DNA from: an uncultured Saccharospirillaceae bacterium
Lineage (GTDB): Bacteria; Pseudomonadota; Gammaproteobacteria; Pseudomonadales; Oceanobacteraceae
Assembly: GCA_947503895.1 (NCBI GenBank)
Contig: CANNFT010000003.1
Location: forward strand, 1-64,000
Reading direction: 5' to 3'
Length of the DNA stretch: 64,000 nt
In this document: piece after piece, positions 9,029 through 17,816 of the stretch
How positions within the stretch are numbered: the first letter of the stretch is position 1
How the letters are laid out: the number at the start of each line of letters is the position of its first letter
Position numbers and translations under genes: made by a program
The notes under the pieces: model-generated
What the model saw: the letters and a program-made list of their open reading frames with translations, nothing else
What the model was told of the DNA's origin: nothing
Databases searched by the model: none

Positions 9029-9637
9029 TTATTGCCCGAATCGGTGTGCGCCGTCGTTTAAGTAGGTGAGCTCGCTGGGTGTAGATGGCCGCGTCATGGC
9101 ATCGTTACGGTGCGGAAACCGACCGAACTCAGCGATGATATCGAAATGTATTTGGGCGTATTTTGCGGAGTCGTCCGCTTGAGCTTGTTCTTCGCTGGTC
9201 GCAATATTGGCGATTTCATTGAAGACATCGACAGATGTTTTTTGAATATTTAAATCTTCGCTGTGCTGTAATGGCATGCACATAAATGTAGCGACACTGG
9301 CAGGGAGTGTTAGATGCGTTTTACTTTTCAACAGTCGCAGTGTGGACTCTAACGCAAGTGCGTCACCTGCAAAAGCTTTGGCGGAGCCGCGATATACGTT
9401 TCGGGTGAATTGATCCAGCAAGATAATATAGGCTAACTGCTCCTGAGTATTGCTATCATCCACGTTGAGACTGTTATTCAATCCTGCTTCAATTTGCTCG
9501 CCAAACCGCTCCCGAATTTCCGCATCCAGGCTTTCGGAGGCCATGTACCATTTTCGAGACTGCTTTTGGGATTCACTGTGCTCGTAAGGCCAAGCGCCAT
9601 ACCAAAAACTCAATATCTGCTGTGCGTCAATTTTCAT
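9029..9637 (-). CDS. DUF924 family protein
   Basis: 202 residues matching the DUF924 family: the opening 'ILSFWYGAWPYE', the central 'YIILLDQFTRNVYRGSAKAFAGDALAL' block and the closing 'FGRFPHRNDAM' motif are all characteristic. These are all-helical, TPR-like cytoplasmic proteins of unknown function. It is transcribed toward murI, about 90 bp from the murI start on the same strand side, so the two may or may not share a transcript. No unusual feature. Confidence 0.88.
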   Translation of the reverse strand: MKIDAQQILSFWYGAWPYEHSESQKQSRKWYMASESLDAEIRERFGEQIEAGLNNSLNVDDSNTQEQLAYIILLDQFTRNVYRGSAKAFAGDALALESTLRLLKSKTHLTLPASVATFMCMPLQHSEDLNIQKTSVDVFNEIANIATSEEQAQADDSAKYAQIHFDIIAEFGRFPHRNDAMTRPSTPSELTYLNDGAHRFGQ

Positions 9638-9728
9638 AATTTAATCCATTAAGAGCATAGAGAGCGATGATACCCGTGCAACGACGAGAGATATGCAGTG
9701 TAACGCTGAAGGTTAAGACAATTCTACT

Positions 9729-10568
9729 TTAAGCAGACTCGCTGATGGTAAAGTGAATGTGATGGAAGCTTGTGAATCCGAATTGCTCGAGTTGTTGTTG
9801 AAGTGCTGCGGTAAAAGGTCGAGTTGAATAGGCCTGCATCTTACGCGATTGCGAAGGCTGTTCGATTGCTGTATCCGTCAATTTTAAGTTAGATATAAAA
9901 TGAGTGGCGCGTTTAGCTATGGCATCACCCGAGTCGACAAGCATGATGTTGGGGGCGCACACCTGTATCTCGTCTTGTAATAATGGAAAATGTGTACAAC
10001 CGAGCACTATTGTATCTACGTTTGCTTGCAGAAGCGGTTCCAGAATATTTCTAATTTTGTTTACATCTATTTTAATGCCGGCCAATTTTTGTTCGGCAAC
10101 TTGAACGAGTTCAGTTGTACCGAGTCGAGAGACTTTGCAATGGGAGGCGAAATCTTTTATCAGGTCGTCAATATAGGTACGTGAAATGGTGCCGGGTGTG
10201 GCCAGTAACCCAATTTTTTGATTTTGGGTTAATTGCGCCGCCGTTTTTATGGCAGGAATCACACCAATGATCGGTGTCCTGATATGTTTGCGTAAAACGG
10301 GAAGGGCGAGCGTGCTGGCCGTATTGCAAGCAATAATAATAACGTCAGGATTAAATTGGTGGTGTAGCTTGGAGATGAGTTTATCTACTCTACTGGTTAA
10401 CCATGATTCATCTTTGTCTCCGTAGGGAAAAGCCGCATGATCTGCCACGTAGTGGATGTCTGTGTCCGGTAGGGCTTGGCGAACCTTTTGGTGAACGCTA
10501 AGGCCTCCTACGCCAGAATCGAAAATTAAAATTGAGTGATTTTGAATGGGCATTAAGTCTAGTGTCAT
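9729..10568 (-). CDS. murI: Glutamate racemase
   Basis: 279 residues with the family opening 'ILIFDSGVGGLSV' and both catalytic cysteine motifs: 'IIACNTAST' (about residue 85) and 'IVLGCTHFPLL' (about residue 195). The enzyme interconverts L- and D-glutamate, supplying D-Glu for peptidoglycan in the cytoplasm. Two in-frame ATGs (residues 1 and 6) are possible, neither with a strong ribosome site; the longer is given. Length is normal. Confidence 0.95.
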   Translation of the reverse strand: MTLDLMPIQNHSILIFDSGVGGLSVHQKVRQALPDTDIHYVADHAAFPYGDKDESWLTSRVDKLISKLHHQFNPDVIIIACNTASTLALPVLRKHIRTPIIGVIPAIKTAAQLTQNQKIGLLATPGTISRTYIDDLIKDFASHCKVSRLGTTELVQVAEQKLAGIKIDVNKIRNILEPLLQANVDTIVLGCTHFPLLQDEIQVCAPNIMLVDSGDAIAKRATHFISNLKLTDTAIEQPSQSRKMQAYSTRPFTAALQQQLEQFGFTSFHHIHFTISESA

Positions 10569-10764
10569 TGGGTTGCGCCATCTGTCTAGCTGGTTAAGTC
10601 AAAGATGAGGCAACGTCAGCGAATCGTATTTCAGTTTTATGCGAGGGTGAAACTACCCGAAAAAGACTTGCCTGACAATTACATCTGACAATGTCTACAT
10701 TACATCCGGTGCTAGGTTTCACGTTAAATCGCCTATTGGCGATCAATGATTTTCAAATGAAAGA

Positions 10765-11850
10765 TTAATCCAAACTACCATTGGTCGCCGTCTCCGGCAG
10801 TGTGGGTTTAACTCTGTTTTTAAGTAAATCTAATGCTGCTTGTGCTTCCTCTAACGCCATTTTTAATTGTGTGTTTTCCGTTTTAAGGTTTTCCTGACGC
10901 TCGACGTTTTTAGCTCGCTTTGTCGCCAGTTCAGCATTTTGGGTGATGGCGATAGATTGACTATCGAGCGGCAAGTGCCGCACGTCTTCTTGATTTAAGG
11001 CTTTACCAATTCTTGCGAGCAGTGCTTCAACGGACAAAACATAGGCTTCCGCTTTTTCTGGGTTAAGTGAAAGCAAGGGTTTAACCGCAATCGCGACATG
11101 TTTAGTGCGTTGAGCCGCTCGAAGGGCTATTTGCATTTGAGCATTGATGTCTTCGATTGCTTTTGGTTGCGATTCAATAAGGGTATTTAACTCAGTGCGC
11201 TGTGAATGGGCGGTTTGATAGGTAGACTCCGCAAAGTCATCGGCACGAACCGCTTTCGCTTCCTTGAGTGATGAATCTACAGGATTAAGGTAAGTGGCTT
11301 TGAGGGTAAGAATTTCGAATTCAGCGACGGCCTCTAGAAAAGTAGATTGTTCCGCCTTGGCTTCCTTTATTTCTGATCGTTCGATTAAACGAGCCAAGTC
11401 AGCGAGCTGATGACGCAGTTTCGTGTGGTCGTCTGGCAGTATTGTGGCGGATTTTATATTCTTCAATTCAAAAAATGCGTTAAAAGCATCCGCTAGAATG
11501 CTCTCTACTTGTTGCTTGTTCTCGTATGCTCTCTCGATAAGTTTTTGCGCCGTTAATGCATGTGTTGTGACGATGGACTCACCTAATGATTTATCGAATG
11601 CCTTTTGGGATTGCTGGATTTCTTTTTCCGCTTGCTCCAGATAAGACGGCGAGTAGAGGTCGAGATGTTGTGTGTAGGCGTCAGTAATATTTGACCTAGC
11701 TTGGGCAATGATTTTGGCAGCGTCAACATCAGTGGATAGTGCGGCTTCTTGGGCAGATTGGCGTATCAAGTTGGTATCTTGAAGGGCCGGTGTGGTGCAA
11801 CCAACGAGCAGTGACGAGGCGGCGATAAAAAGCGTAAAAATGTTGCGCAT
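10765..11850 (-). CDS. Putative lipoprotein with alpha-helical, DUF4398-like repeats
   Basis: I place the start at an internal ATG because it gives a standard lipoprotein signal, 'MRNIFTLFIAASSLLVGC', whose Cys would be lipidated. The longer frame from 11904 would bury it. The mature protein (about 340 residues) is almost entirely helical and rich in Ala, Glu, Lys and Gln. A segment near the N-terminus, 'LYSPSYLEQAEKEIQQSQKAF', resembles the DUF4398 pattern. The C-terminus (about 315-345) looks like a coiled coil. It probably lies in the periplasm attached to a membrane; function unknown. Confidence 0.75.
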   Translation of the reverse strand: MRNIFTLFIAASSLLVGCTTPALQDTNLIRQSAQEAALSTDVDAAKIIAQARSNITDAYTQHLDLYSPSYLEQAEKEIQQSQKAFDKSLGESIVTTHALTAQKLIERAYENKQQVESILADAFNAFFELKNIKSATILPDDHTKLRHQLADLARLIERSEIKEAKAEQSTFLEAVAEFEILTLKATYLNPVDSSLKEAKAVRADDFAESTYQTAHSQRTELNTLIESQPKAIEDINAQMQIALRAAQRTKHVAIAVKPLLSLNPEKAEAYVLSVEALLARIGKALNQEDVRHLPLDSQSIAITQNAELATKRAKNVERQENLKTENTQLKMALEEAQAALDLLKNRVKPTLPETATNGSLD

Positions 11851-11904
11851 AAGTAGAGTATCCAAAACTCCAACACGGTATTGAAAAGCGTCGGCATTGC
11901 TCAA

Positions 11905-12329
11905 ATGACGTTAAAAGTCGGTTCAATTGGCTCGTTTATCAATCGTAAACTGAGCATCGCCTCCAATTAAGCCTGAGTTGAACAGCTTCAATCGTGAATC
12001 TCAATAACCTGCTAGATCATCAGCAAATTAGCCTGTCAGCGTAATAAATTGTAAAAAAGGCCAACTTGGTGAAATGTGTCAATATTATTGTTAGCGCTAT
12101 CTTACCAAAGGAAGGGACGAATCAGAATGAATGAATGTGCAAATACTGCACAACACTCCACAGATTTGAGGAGTAGTGGATGTAAATGTGAGTTATCCAT
12201 CAATTCAAGGCGATGATTAATGGCCTGCCGCATGCCTACCATCGTGGGCGTGGAGCTAAAAAAGTCACTGACATGGGCTGACCGAAAGGTAGAGCACGGT
12301 CGCCCATATTGTTTGAGTAACGTTTAGTT
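11905..12329. other. Intergenic region with one imperfect hairpin
   Basis: No convincing gene. A hairpin at 12273-12307 (ATGGGCTGACC with GGTCGCCCAT) lies just past the end of the minus-strand YceI gene. On the minus strand a T6 run follows some distance away, so it may help end that transcript. Confidence 0.4.
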
Positions 12330-12923
12330 TCACATGGATACAGGTTTGTAAACCAATTTAAACGTTACGGGAACCGTATAGGATATATTGGCCAATTTGG
12401 CGATTTCTTTCAGTTTGTCGACGCCTGCTTCCAACGAGAAGTCGATAGCACTGATCAGCAGTGGTTGGGAGGAGGTAGCGATGATCGCGCCTTTTCGATC
12501 TTTACTGATGACCATTTGCGCTTGCATTGATTGGGACTTGCCGTGAATTTTAACGTCAGCATCAACGGTGGTGGTTTTTACATCACCGCTTTTCAAAGAT
12601 TTAAGCGCTTGTTTGTCTACTTTCACTGTGATTTCAGCTTTTGGGAACTTGGAGACGTTAAACAGAAATTTACTCATGCGTTCATTGCGTATAGGGATCT
12701 GTGACTCTATGGAAGCTAAATCAATGTTTAGTGTGGCGTTGCCTGAATCTTCGAGCTTACCTGAAAGTGTGCGGAAGTGACTGACTTCAGTCGCATGAAT
12801 GTTCTTGGTGGTCAATAAGTATACGTCTGACGCTTCGTTGTCGAGTCGCCAATCTGCCAGTGTGAGGGTCGAGTGTAAAATGGCGAAAAAAAGCGTGAAA
12901 ACTGTCAGTATGTCGCGACGCAT
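12330..12923 (-). CDS. YceI family periplasmic protein
   Basis: 197 residues with a signal peptide (about 1-23) followed by the YceI lipocalin-like domain. It has the typical 'WRLDNEASDVYLLTTK' start, a 'GNATLNIDLASI' strand, and 'RNERMSKFLFNVSKFPKAEI', the family's signature around the 'R(N)xxmxxxLf' motif. YceI proteins bind polyisoprenoid or other amphiphilic ligands in the periplasm; their roles vary. AGGA lies six bases before the ATG. It is a single gene with no partner cytochrome b561, which is often next to YceI genes. Confidence 0.9.
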   Translation of the reverse strand: MRRDILTVFTLFFAILHSTLTLADWRLDNEASDVYLLTTKNIHATEVSHFRTLSGKLEDSGNATLNIDLASIESQIPIRNERMSKFLFNVSKFPKAEITVKVDKQALKSLKSGDVKTTTVDADVKIHGKSQSMQAQMVISKDRKGAIIATSSQPLLISAIDFSLEAGVDKLKEIAKLANISYTVPVTFKLVYKPVSM

Positions 12924-13164
12924 AATAAATCCTGTTTCTCGGTAGGGTTAGGCTTTTATATCAATGGCGGATGACTGCTTTCTAGTCATGCTAACAAAGG
13001 GATTTATTGAAAAGCTAGGGGGTAATGGCTTCCCCGTTAAAAAGGACAGGAGATCGTCGCGCGAGGACTATAGGCTTTGATGCTCAACCTTCTCAGCTGC
13101 GCTTAGACTGTTCAAAATTCGGTGTCAGCGCTTTGATTATGGGGTTGAGCAAAGCGACATTGGA

Positions 13165-13638
13165 CTAATGTGGATTTAATATCTCAAATTGATACTGCGC
13201 CAATGTTTTAGCTTCTTTCATAATTAATGCACGGTGTTCATCCTCAAGTTTGTATCTGGCTTGATCGAGCTTGAATTGCTCTTTTCTCTTAAGGTCTTTA
13301 TAAGCCTGATGCGTGGGCATATCTTGTGTGAGTTTGTAAAACATTTGAATACCCTGAAATTCTGGCTTGTGTTGTAGTTCTTCATCCAGTTTGTCCATCA
13401 GTACTTTCATCCGCAGACAACCTTCAGTAATTTCACATTGTTCCTGTACGACGGCATTTGCGATGAAGCGAACATCGTTAGCAAGTTCTTCACGCTTGGC
13501 ACGCCATGCCTGTTGTTGTTTCTCTTGTACCGCTTTGTTGTTTTTTTCTTGTTCTTTAACTTTAGCCGTGTAGTAAAGTGCGGTGCCGGACAATGCAACT
13601 AATACAACGACGGCACAGACCATCAAAAATGCAGCCAT
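13165..13638 (-). CDS. Small membrane-anchored coiled-coil protein, unknown function
   Basis: I use the internal ATG at 13638 because AGGA lies about nine bases upstream and because it places a membrane helix right at the N-terminus ('MAAFLMVCAVVVLVALSGTA'). The longer frame to 13716 adds an unlikely leader. The remaining ~135 residues are highly charged and helical (Lys, Glu, Gln), with two cysteines close together (QCEITEGC). It resembles other single-pass inner-membrane proteins with a cytoplasmic or periplasmic coiled coil. No family recognised. Confidence 0.65.
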   Translation of the reverse strand: MAAFLMVCAVVVLVALSGTALYYTAKVKEQEKNNKAVQEKQQQAWRAKREELANDVRFIANAVVQEQCEITEGCLRMKVLMDKLDEELQHKPEFQGIQMFYKLTQDMPTHQAYKDLKRKEQFKLDQARYKLEDEHRALIMKEAKTLAQYQFEILNPH

Positions 13639-13911
13639 ATTGGCAATTCCTAGTGGTTTTGGGTGAACATGCTGATCTGCTAGGGTGCAAACCGGCAAAC
13701 GGTTAATGCGCACCATTATCTTTGTCTGTACGGAAGATACAACCGAAAACGGAGAATGAATTCGGATTCACTTAATCTGCCCTAGCAGTTACAAAGTGAT
13801 ACAGGTCGGAGGCATATGTCTAGAATGGACTTTGCTGATTCGTTAAGCGTGCAGCCAGCACTGGCGCTGAGCAGAGGCTCAGTATCAGGACACAGACTGT
13901 TATTCTGTTTT

Positions 13912-14229
13912 CTAGGCGGAAAGCTCCTGACAGAAGATTTGCTGAAGAACTTCGATGACTTGTTGAGCCTTGCTGCCATGCAGAGAGTAATAGATAGTTT
14001 GCGCATCGCGTCGAGTTTGAACCAAAGCTTCTCTTCTCAACCAGGCAAGATGCTGACTGAGTGCCGATTGGCTTAAATTGAGCCGTTCATTGAGTTGGGT
14101 GACATTGTGCTCACCTTGTACAAGTGTGCATAGAATCATCAGGCGGTTTTCGTTCGCGAGCGCCTTGAGTAGCTGAGAAGCCTCAGAAGCATGGGGTTTC
14201 AGCGTTTGAGAAATTCCGGCTTGTTCCAA
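13912..14229 (-). CDS. ArsR/SmtB-family regulator, probable persulfide/redox sensor (BigR/SqrR/YgaV-like)
   Basis: 105 residues forming a winged helix: 'LLKALANENRLMIL' (helix 1-2), 'LNLSQSALSQHLAWLRREALV' (recognition helix) and the wing 'TRRDAQTIYYSL'. It lacks the usual metal-binding ELCVC motif. Instead it has exactly two cysteines, Cys34 in 'MILCTL' and Cys100 near the C-terminus, 66 residues apart. This is the same spacing as the paired thiols of BigR (42/108) and SqrR (41/107), which sense reactive sulfur. The start is TTG with AGGA nine bases upstream. No sulfur-oxidation gene is next to it, so its target is elsewhere. Confidence 0.85.
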   Translation of the reverse strand: MEQAGISQTLKPHASEASQLLKALANENRLMILCTLVQGEHNVTQLNERLNLSQSALSQHLAWLRREALVQTRRDAQTIYYSLHGSKAQQVIEVLQQIFCQELSA

Positions 14230-14291
14230 AACAATGATTCCTTTGTCTATTGATCCTTTCGTAGCAACTGCCTAGATGACGGTCTAGATCT

Positions 14292-14307
14292 TTATATACG
14301 GCTATAA
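14292..14307. promoter_or_regulatory. Candidate operator upstream of the ArsR gene
   Basis: The inverted repeat TTATA-TACGGC-TATAA lies 63-78 bp before the ArsR start in an otherwise unstructured gap. ArsR dimers of the BigR type bind AT-rich palindromes and usually repress themselves, so this is a reasonable operator guess. The match is short and unproven. Confidence 0.3.
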
Positions 14308-14510
14308 GGTCATTATAGACGGCCAGCAGAATGTGCATGATTTCTGGTTAGAAAAGTCACGGGTCGCCAATAGATCACAAGTAGTAGTCCTCTCCAGCCG
14401 CAGATTTAGGTATACATGGCTTCTTCTGCTAGCGTTGCTTAATAGGGAATACGTCCAGTGGTCGCTTATACCTCGTAATGAGTGACGTCGTTTAAATACT
14501 CGAGAATTCT

Positions 14511-14945
14511 ATGGCATTTTCAAATCGCTGGGTGCTGGCTGATGGCACACTGGAAAAGAAACCCATCACGATCCGGTATCGAGAGAACATCGAGCGCGAA
14601 TTCGAATCCAATTTGTATGGACACTGCGTGCAGATCAATTGGCAAGCAGAGGAGCTTGATCACAAGTCTGGCTACCCATCTGCAGTGGAAATGCTAAAGA
14701 TTGACGATTTTAATCGACGATTAATGGAGGTGGTTGAAGAGGATGCCCATGGGCTGGTTGCTATGATTCTGACCAGCGAAGGTGTCAACCAGTGGATTCT
14801 GTATTGCCGCGATTTAGATGAGTTGCAGAGCGATTTGAACCGAATCCCGACAGATGAAGGCTTATACCCCATCGAAGTCACCGCTCAGGATGATTCGCAA
14901 TGGGATACCTTCAAAGAACTGCGAGGCGCGATTAAAACACATTAA
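14511..14945 (+). CDS. Conserved hypothetical protein, possibly DUF695-like
   Basis: 144 residues, soluble, without a signal peptide or membrane helix. The opening 'SNRWVLADGTLEKKPITIRYRENI' and the later 'WILYCRDLDEL' and 'EVTAQDDSQWDTFKEL' resemble the DUF695 pattern (a mixed alpha/beta domain of unknown function). I could not check this. It runs convergently to ylqF, whose stop lies only about 20 bp from this gene's end. Confidence 0.75.
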   Translation: MAFSNRWVLADGTLEKKPITIRYRENIEREFESNLYGHCVQINWQAEELDHKSGYPSAVEMLKIDDFNRRLMEVVEEDAHGLVAMILTSEGVNQWILYCRDLDELQSDLNRIPTDEGLYPIEVTAQDDSQWDTFKELRGAIKTH

Positions 14946-14963
14946 CCGGCCTCTCCCATTTGA

Positions 14964-15890
14964 CTAGCGCTTTTTCTTTTTCGTTTTTGAATTTCCTTGT
15001 TCTTCTTTTTCCGCCGCTTTCGCTGCAAGCATCGCTTCAACCGCAGACTTTTCAGATTCCATCATCCCCGGTGTTTCGTAGGTGATGAGGCCAATTTTGC
15101 CGGCCCTTAGTTCGTGGATGAGTATTTCCGCTGCTTTATGCAGGTCTACGACACCGCCGGGTCTCAAGCATCCGCGCTTACGACCAATTTCCTCAATGAG
15201 TCCAATACCGCTGTCTGGGAGCGCTTTCAACTTATATCGAGCCGCTAACATCTCGCCATAGTCCTGCAACAGCATGGCAGCAGTGGTTTCCGCTACATCA
15301 AGGTATTCCAGCGCGGTATCTCGAACGGCACCGCTGGCGGCTAATCGATAACCAGAAGCAACATTGTCGATTTTGGGCCATAGAATCCCAGGGGTGTCAG
15401 ATAAAACGATGCCATCCTGAATCTTAATTTGTTGAGGGTGCCGAGTAAGCGCAGGCAAGTTGCCGGCTTTGGCGACGACCCTGCCTGCCAATGTGTTAAT
15501 CAGCGTGGATTTACCAACATTCGGTATCCCCATAATCATGGTGCGTATGGACTGTTTGCTCTCTCTGCGCTGTGGCAGCATCTTGTGGCAAAAGTCCGTA
15601 ATGCTTTTAACCTGCTTCTTTTCTAACCCTACCAGGGCCATGGCCTTAATGCCGTCTTGCGCATTAAAGTAATCAAGCCACTCTTGCGTGCGAACGGGGT
15701 CAGCTAGATCGGCCTTGTTTAACAATTTTAAGCAGGGCTTGTCGCCTCTCAGCTCAGGAATCATTGGGTTCTCACTGGAATAGGGGAGACGAGCATCCAG
15801 CACCTCAATGACGAGGTCGATATTTGGCATGGCTTCAGCGATCTGTTTGCGCGCTCTGTGCATGTGTCCAGGAAACCACTGTATGGCCAT
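14964..15890 (-). CDS. ylqF: Ribosome biogenesis GTPase YlqF/RbgA
   Basis: 308 residues with the circularly permuted GTPase order of this family. The N-terminal 'QWFPGHMHRARKQI' signature is followed by G4 'LNKADL' (about 57), then G1 'GIPNVGKST' (about 120) and G3 'DTPGI' (about 165). A C-terminal helical domain ends in a lysine-rich tail (KTKKKKR). The protein acts late in 50S ribosomal subunit assembly in bacteria that have it. GAGGG lies four bases before the ATG. Length and motifs are normal. Confidence 0.95.
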   Translation of the reverse strand: MAIQWFPGHMHRARKQIAEAMPNIDLVIEVLDARLPYSSENPMIPELRGDKPCLKLLNKADLADPVRTQEWLDYFNAQDGIKAMALVGLEKKQVKSITDFCHKMLPQRRESKQSIRTMIMGIPNVGKSTLINTLAGRVVAKAGNLPALTRHPQQIKIQDGIVLSDTPGILWPKIDNVASGYRLAASGAVRDTALEYLDVAETTAAMLLQDYGEMLAARYKLKALPDSGIGLIEEIGRKRGCLRPGGVVDLHKAAEILIHELRAGKIGLITYETPGMMESEKSAVEAMLAAKAAEKEEQGNSKTKKKKR

Positions 15891-16141
15891 GTAACCCTCA
15901 TTGACTATCTTTTATTTTCGCGGCACATTGTAACGATATAGGCCGAGCCTGGGAATTGGTCGGGCAAAATGATTGGCACAATGTGTAGATGAGTAGTGGC
16001 TTCATTAAAAAGCAATAAAGTTGCCCTTACTATTACATGTGGTGGAGACACCATTCAATTTTGACAGACTAGGCAGTACAGGAGTCAATGTTTAACTGGC
16101 AGAGGTAGGATGCCTCTGGACCTCAATAAGAGGGTTGACCT

Positions 16142-16336
16142 ATGAAGCTTGTAGCAACAGATGATTGCCCTGAAACAGTGAAGAATCGTGGACGTCAAGC
16201 ATCAGCCACGGTGCAGGGTATTCGCCGAAATGGATATTTATTGGGGAATCGCTTTGTGTACAGTAACGAAAGCCAGTTGCTTTGGTTAGAGTGTGGCCCG
16301 GGTGAATTCAAGGCTGTGAGGATATGGCGAAAATGA
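16142..16336 (+). CDS. Small conserved-looking protein, unknown
   Basis: 64 residues following an AGAGGG ribosome site with about eight bases of spacing. The composition is balanced, with two Cys, several Arg and Trp, and 'GNRFVYSNESQLLWLECGPGEFKAVRIWRK' in the second half. The gene sits alone and is followed by tandem hairpins. No family recognised. It is kept because the ribosome site, length and isolated position fit a real gene. Confidence 0.5.
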   Translation: MKLVATDDCPETVKNRGRQASATVQGIRRNGYLLGNRFVYSNESQLLWLECGPGEFKAVRIWRK

Positions 16337-16399
16337 TAGGGGCTTGGATTAGCTCGCGATAATGTTTGCGCACGCTCATGACCGAATGGCTAGCAAGTT

Positions 16400-16446
16400 A
16401 CCACTTAATTTAGTGGTTAGCAGGTACCCTATTGGGCACCTGCTAA
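16400..16446. terminator. Two tandem hairpins between convergent genes
   Basis: ACCACT/AGTGGT (16400-16417) is followed directly by a longer stem, TTAGCAGGT...CC with GG...ACCTGCTAA (16417-16446). The pair fills the gap between a plus-strand and a minus-strand gene, as a two-way terminator would. The second stem runs up to the stop region of the minus-strand gene. No T-run. Confidence 0.5.
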
Positions 16447-16453
16447 TGCGGTC

Positions 16454-17038
16454 TTAAGCAAAGATACTTTTCGACTCTGCTTTTGCTGCGTCTGATTCTG
16501 TACTGGTATCAAACGGAGCATCGCTTGTAGCGACTGGCTCTTGTGTTTCTTTTGGCTCGTTAGCCATTTCAGGTGACTCGGTATCGCTGTCTTCCGCTTT
16601 CTGTGTCGCGGCTGAATCAGCTGACTGAGTTTTACTTTCTGTATTGAGCTTTTCTGCTTTTAACTTTTCTGCTTTACGCTCCGCTTTAACGCAGGCTTTG
16701 TCTTGCTGGATCCAGCTGGTTCCCGTGACTTCGATCTCTTTTAAGCCCTGCTCTTCGGCGATTTCAGTAGCAATGCTATGAGCAAGTTCATCCGCCTCTT
16801 TAGCGAGCATTTTTCGCTCAGCAGGTTCAATGGCTGAAAATATATCAATTAATGCTTGGCTCAAAACTTCACGAAGCAATACAGATTTGTCTTTACCGAA
16901 TCGTTTAGCAATCGTATTGGCGATAGCCATGTCGGAGCTGGTAATAGCAATGTCTACCGGGCTAAATGCCGCTTCTGCTGCCATACGCTCTTTTTCTTCT
17001 TGATAGAATTGTTCGATTAATGACCGAGTATTGCTCAT
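16454..17038 (-). CDS. Hypothetical protein with helical N-terminus and acidic low-complexity tail
   Basis: 194 residues. The first ~115 are helical and well mixed ('RFGKDKSVLLREVLSQALIDIFSAI'). From about 120 the sequence becomes Lys/Ala/Glu-rich and then Ser/Asp/Glu/Thr-rich, likely disordered. No signal peptide or membrane segment is seen. GAGAG lies six bases before the ATG. Similar acidic tails occur on ScpA and ScpB here, but no homology is implied. Function unknown. Confidence 0.65.
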   Translation of the reverse strand: MSNTRSLIEQFYQEEKERMAAEAAFSPVDIAITSSDMAIANTIAKRFGKDKSVLLREVLSQALIDIFSAIEPAERKMLAKEADELAHSIATEIAEEQGLKEIEVTGTSWIQQDKACVKAERKAEKLKAEKLNTESKTQSADSAATQKAEDSDTESPEMANEPKETQEPVATSDAPFDTSTESDAAKAESKSIFA

Positions 17039-17277
17039 TTTTTTCTCTCACACTTTGGGTGAGGGGTTTATACATGGGAAGAGTGGCTTCGTCAATGTGC
17101 AGCTGTATGTTTATACAGTATATTTTGCGAGTTTTTGAGATGGATTGTTATGGCCATTCATGGGCAAGGGCAGCAATAAAAAGCACGATCAGGTTAACGA
17201 AGAGATGACGGGTTGGTTTAATACATGACGGACATAGCGGCGAAGGCTAATATGGCCCTATATTATTGTGAAATCGA

Positions 17278-17296
17278 AGCACATTCTCAATGTGCT
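17278..17296 (+). promoter_or_regulatory. Perfect inverted repeat upstream of the BolA gene
   Basis: AGCACATT-CTC-AATGTGCT is a perfect 8-bp inverted repeat ending 23 bp before the BolA start. It may be a regulator-binding palindrome or a hairpin in the mRNA leader. Nothing else in this gap stands out. Confidence 0.4.
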
Positions 17297-17319
17297 GAAT
17301 AGAAAAGGGCTGAAATTTC

Positions 17320-17628
17320 ATGCTAAAAGACGTCATAGAAGAAAAATTGAGAGCGGCCTTTGCGGTCGAACACTTAACCGTAGAGAACGAAAGCCACCAG
17401 CATAACGTTCCAGCTGGGTCAGAAAGTCACTTTAAAGTCGTGCTGGTTACCCCGGATTTTATTGAAAAGCGCAAGGTCCAGCAGCATCAAGCGGTCTATC
17501 AAATATTGAAAGAGGAGCTAGAAGGCCCAGTACATGCTCTAGCGCTTCATACCTATGACCCCAATAGCTGGGCCGCCCAAGGCGTCGCCCCTGACTCGCC
17601 CGATTGTATGGGTGGCAGTAAAAAGTAA
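17320..17628 (+). CDS. bolA: BolA family protein
   Basis: 102 residues fitting the BolA fold: N-terminal helix 'VIEEKLRAAF', the 'LTVENESHQHNVPAGSESHF' strand-loop with its conserved His, and 'RKVQQHQAVYQILKEEL...HALALHTYDPNSW', the family's C-terminal signature. BolA proteins work with monothiol glutaredoxins in iron-sulfur handling and also affect cell shape under stress. AAGGG precedes the ATG. Transcription may begin at or after the palindrome at 17278. No glutaredoxin gene is adjacent. Confidence 0.92.
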   Translation: MLKDVIEEKLRAAFAVEHLTVENESHQHNVPAGSESHFKVVLVTPDFIEKRKVQQHQAVYQILKEELEGPVHALALHTYDPNSWAAQGVAPDSPDCMGGSKK

Positions 17629-17816
17629 TATCCCTATCTGGATTTGCCCCGTTAATCAGTGATCATATTCGCCTTAATTCGTACATAAATGGTCATTGCC
17701 AAGATGCGTAATGTCCGTATACATTGCGCATTCATGACTACATTTCGGGCGCAGCAACCTGATTGTTTGTGCCCTCAAAATAATAACAATATGAAGTTCT
17801 TCATAGGAGACGGGCC

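Noticed and set aside
12127..12216. 29-codon plus-strand frame after AAGGAAGGG
   Set aside because: The ribosome-like sequence is about 11 bases away and the peptide has no distinctive property. Not enough support.
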